This document shows positions 62,803-64,000 of a stretch of DNA of 64,000 nt, piece after piece (within the stretch, counting starts at the first letter, position 1; each line of letters opens with the position of its first letter). Source of the stretch: Fimbriimonadales bacterium (GTDB taxonomy: Bacteria > Armatimonadota > Fimbriimonadia > Fimbriimonadales > GBS-DC). The stretch covers positions 1,887,221 to 1,951,220 of the forward strand of contig AP024673.1 in NCBI GenBank assembly GCA_025998675.1. Direction: 5' to 3'. The notes below the pieces were generated by a model. The model saw only the letters and a program-made list of their open reading frames with translations, had not been told where the DNA came from and made no database searches. The position numbers and the translations under genes are program-made.

Positions 62803-62956
62803 ATACCAGTCAGCGGGTCATAGTTCGCAAAGCGGCGATTTATGGAGTGCGGAAGCTCCCGCTTCAGCACTCCAAAGTAGCAAATCGCGGGCAACAGTAT
62901 GTTTCTGCAGGTAAGCGCGAGGCAATTAGCGAACTTTGACTGCAAAGTTGGTACTA
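62803..62956. repeat. Mosaic repeat copy D (ATACCAA-type ends)
   Basis: The left end ATACCAGTCAGCGGGTCATA (62803) and the right end, complement of TAGTACCAACTTTGCAGTCA, flank a GGAGTGC...GCACTCC core with GGAAGC/GCTTC hairpins. It aligns with the reverse complement of copy A along most of its length. The TAG of the right end is the stop codon of the PilC-like gene. Confidence 0.85.
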
Positions 62957-64000
62957 TCCCCCCATCCACTGCTCCACAGCGGGGATGAGGTTTCGGTAGT
63001 AGCCCGCCGCGAGACTGATCAGCGCAATCCCTGTGGCGATGAGGCTAATCAAGACCATCAGGCGGAAGAAGGCGCGGGGCAGCTGACGCTGGCTCTCAAC
63101 AGCATACTGGTTGTACCATGCCGTGAGGGTCTGCAGTACCTGAGGCAGTTCGCCCGTCTGCACGCCTGTGCGCGCGAGCATCACCTCCTCGATGGGGAAC
63201 AGCCCCGACCGTTCCAGCGCGTGGTCGAGATGCGCCGCGCTCTCCGCGCGCCCCAAATCCACCGCAAGCAGCGTCTCCGCCAGCGCGCGGTTGGGCACGG
63301 TGCCCGCCGCCAGCCTATGCGCCGTCGCAGGCGCCACCCCCGCCTGCGTCAGCCGCGCCAGATGGAACAGATATTGCTCCAGCGATTGGGCGCGAATCCA
63401 GTGGCTATAATTGAACAGCCCCAGCCCGCTCAGGCGCAGGCGCGCGCTCAGACGATCCAAACCCGACAGCAGGTAGCCCAGCAGCATCAGCGCCGTCAGC
63501 AGCAGCGTCGCGGGCAGCCCGTAGCGCAGGTACGCCTGACCCACCCCGCCAGCAATCACCCGCAGTGCGTCCGTCGTGTCGCCGCCCGTAAACGCGCGCA
63601 AGCTCCAGGCCAGCCCCAGCCCGAATACGCCCACCAGCGGCAACAGCAGCGCCGCATGCCAGAGACACCCATGCGTCAGCAGCGACCAGCGACGCACGGT
63701 GCGCCACTGCTCATAATAGGCAATCAGGCGGTCGAGCATTTCGGGCAGATAGCCCCCATACGCGGCGGCGCGGAACGCCCCCACCAGAAACTGCGGGAAC
63801 AGGTCGGGGAACTTCGCCAGCGCGTCGGCGAGGGCGACGCCCTGCGCCGCGTCATGGGCGATGCGCTCGCTGGCGCGGCGCAAGCCCCCGTGAGTCGTGC
63901 GCTGGCTGAGCGTCTGGAACACTTGCGCGGGCGACATCCCCGCCTTGAGCATCGAGCGGAGCTGAATCAGCCACAGCGCCATCGCGTGCGGCGCAACGCG
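62954..64000 (-). CDS. Type IV pilus inner-membrane platform protein PilC/GspF-like, 5' end outside window
   Basis: 349 codons are visible and the frame stays open to base 64000, so the true start is probably beyond the edge; ATG 63982 is an internal Met. Two GspF domains (about 10-125 and 205-325: QLRSMLKAGMSPAQVFQTLS and FHLARLTQAGVAPATAHRLA) and three transmembrane helices are seen. It forms the platform on which PilB acts, but lies 18 kb from pilB. The stop TAG is provided by repeat copy D. Confidence 0.88.
   Translation of the reverse strand, partial: RVAPHAMALWLIQLRSMLKAGMSPAQVFQTLSQRTTHGGLRRASERIAHDAAQGVALADALAKFPDLFPQFLVGAFRAAAYGGYLPEMLDRLIAYYEQWRTVRRWSLLTHGCLWHAALLLPLVGVFGLGLAWSLRAFTGGDTTDALRVIAGGVGQAYLRYGLPATLLLTALMLLGYLLSGLDRLSARLRLSGLGLFNYSHWIRAQSLEQYLFHLARLTQAGVAPATAHRLAAGTVPNRALAETLLAVDLGRAESAAHLDHALERSGLFPIEEVMLARTGVQTGELPQVLQTLTAWYNQYAVESQRQLPRAFFRLMVLISLIATGIALISLAAGYYRNLIPAVEQWMGG

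Noticed and set aside
43088-64000. PilB and PilC-like genes as one secretion operon
   Set aside because: They are 18 kb apart on opposite strands with unrelated genes between; only a functional link is plausible.

Overview
The window is a GC-rich, densely coded bacterial chromosome segment with 53 protein genes, one partial at each edge, plus a 9-codon leader ORF. I see no rRNA, tRNA, CRISPR array, prophage or transposase gene. Kdo-8-P synthase implies an LPS-bearing diderm envelope. Two long exported proteins end in dockerin-type repeats and one carries a PEP-CTERM anchor. With sphingolipid-type enzymes, many sigma/anti-sigma genes and strong GC bias, my best guess is an Armatimonadota-like bacterium; this is inference from content, not a database match.

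Layout. 1-7 kb: edge-truncated secreted STN-like protein, aldehyde dehydrogenase, thiD, iron alcohol dehydrogenase, a membrane protein and an ECF sigma factor. 7-14 kb: a 14-repeat WD40-dockerin protein, a tiny LuxR-type regulator, the primary sigma factor, then rex-nadB-P-II. 14-25 kb: DJ-1/PfpI, dienelactone hydrolase, flavin reductase, ceramidase-like hydrolase, a Dcm-Vsr cassette, an S1P-lyase-type enzyme and a secreted glycosidase. 25-38 kb: argG-X-ppa, a giant subtilase-dockerin, cation efflux, thioesterase, indoleamine dioxygenase-like protein, and pdxS-Uma2-pdxT. 38-52 kb: transporters, PilB ATPase, and a surface-polysaccharide region (kdsA, two GT2, UDP-xylose synthase, flippase, FkbM methyltransferase, frameshifted GT39-like gene). 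52-64 kb: secreted GHL15-like glycosidase, an M16 peptidase pair, ECF sigma/anti-sigma divergent to a TPR-CHAT protease, a PEP-CTERM protein and an edge-truncated PilC-like gene.

Three layers of structure lie beyond the genes. (1) Seven short mosaic intergenic repeats have two kinds of inverted ends (ATACCAA-type and TAAGTG-type) around interchangeable palindromic cores. They sit mostly at gene 3' ends, and three of them supply the stop codon of the neighbouring gene. (2) At least 17 genes have a -10 box of the form GGTAYAMT only 6-10 nt before the start codon and no Shine-Dalgarno, which is the signature of leaderless mRNAs. Exported proteins and downstream operon genes instead have Shine-Dalgarno sites. 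(3) There are several candidate operators, including four TGCCTGCC sites between the sigma factor and the TPR-CHAT gene.

Functional links: Rex (NADH sensor) overlaps nadB (NAD synthesis). ArgG produces the pyrophosphate that Ppa removes. PdxS and PdxT form the vitamin B6 synthase used by PLP enzymes. The 44-52 kb cluster builds and exports envelope glycans.
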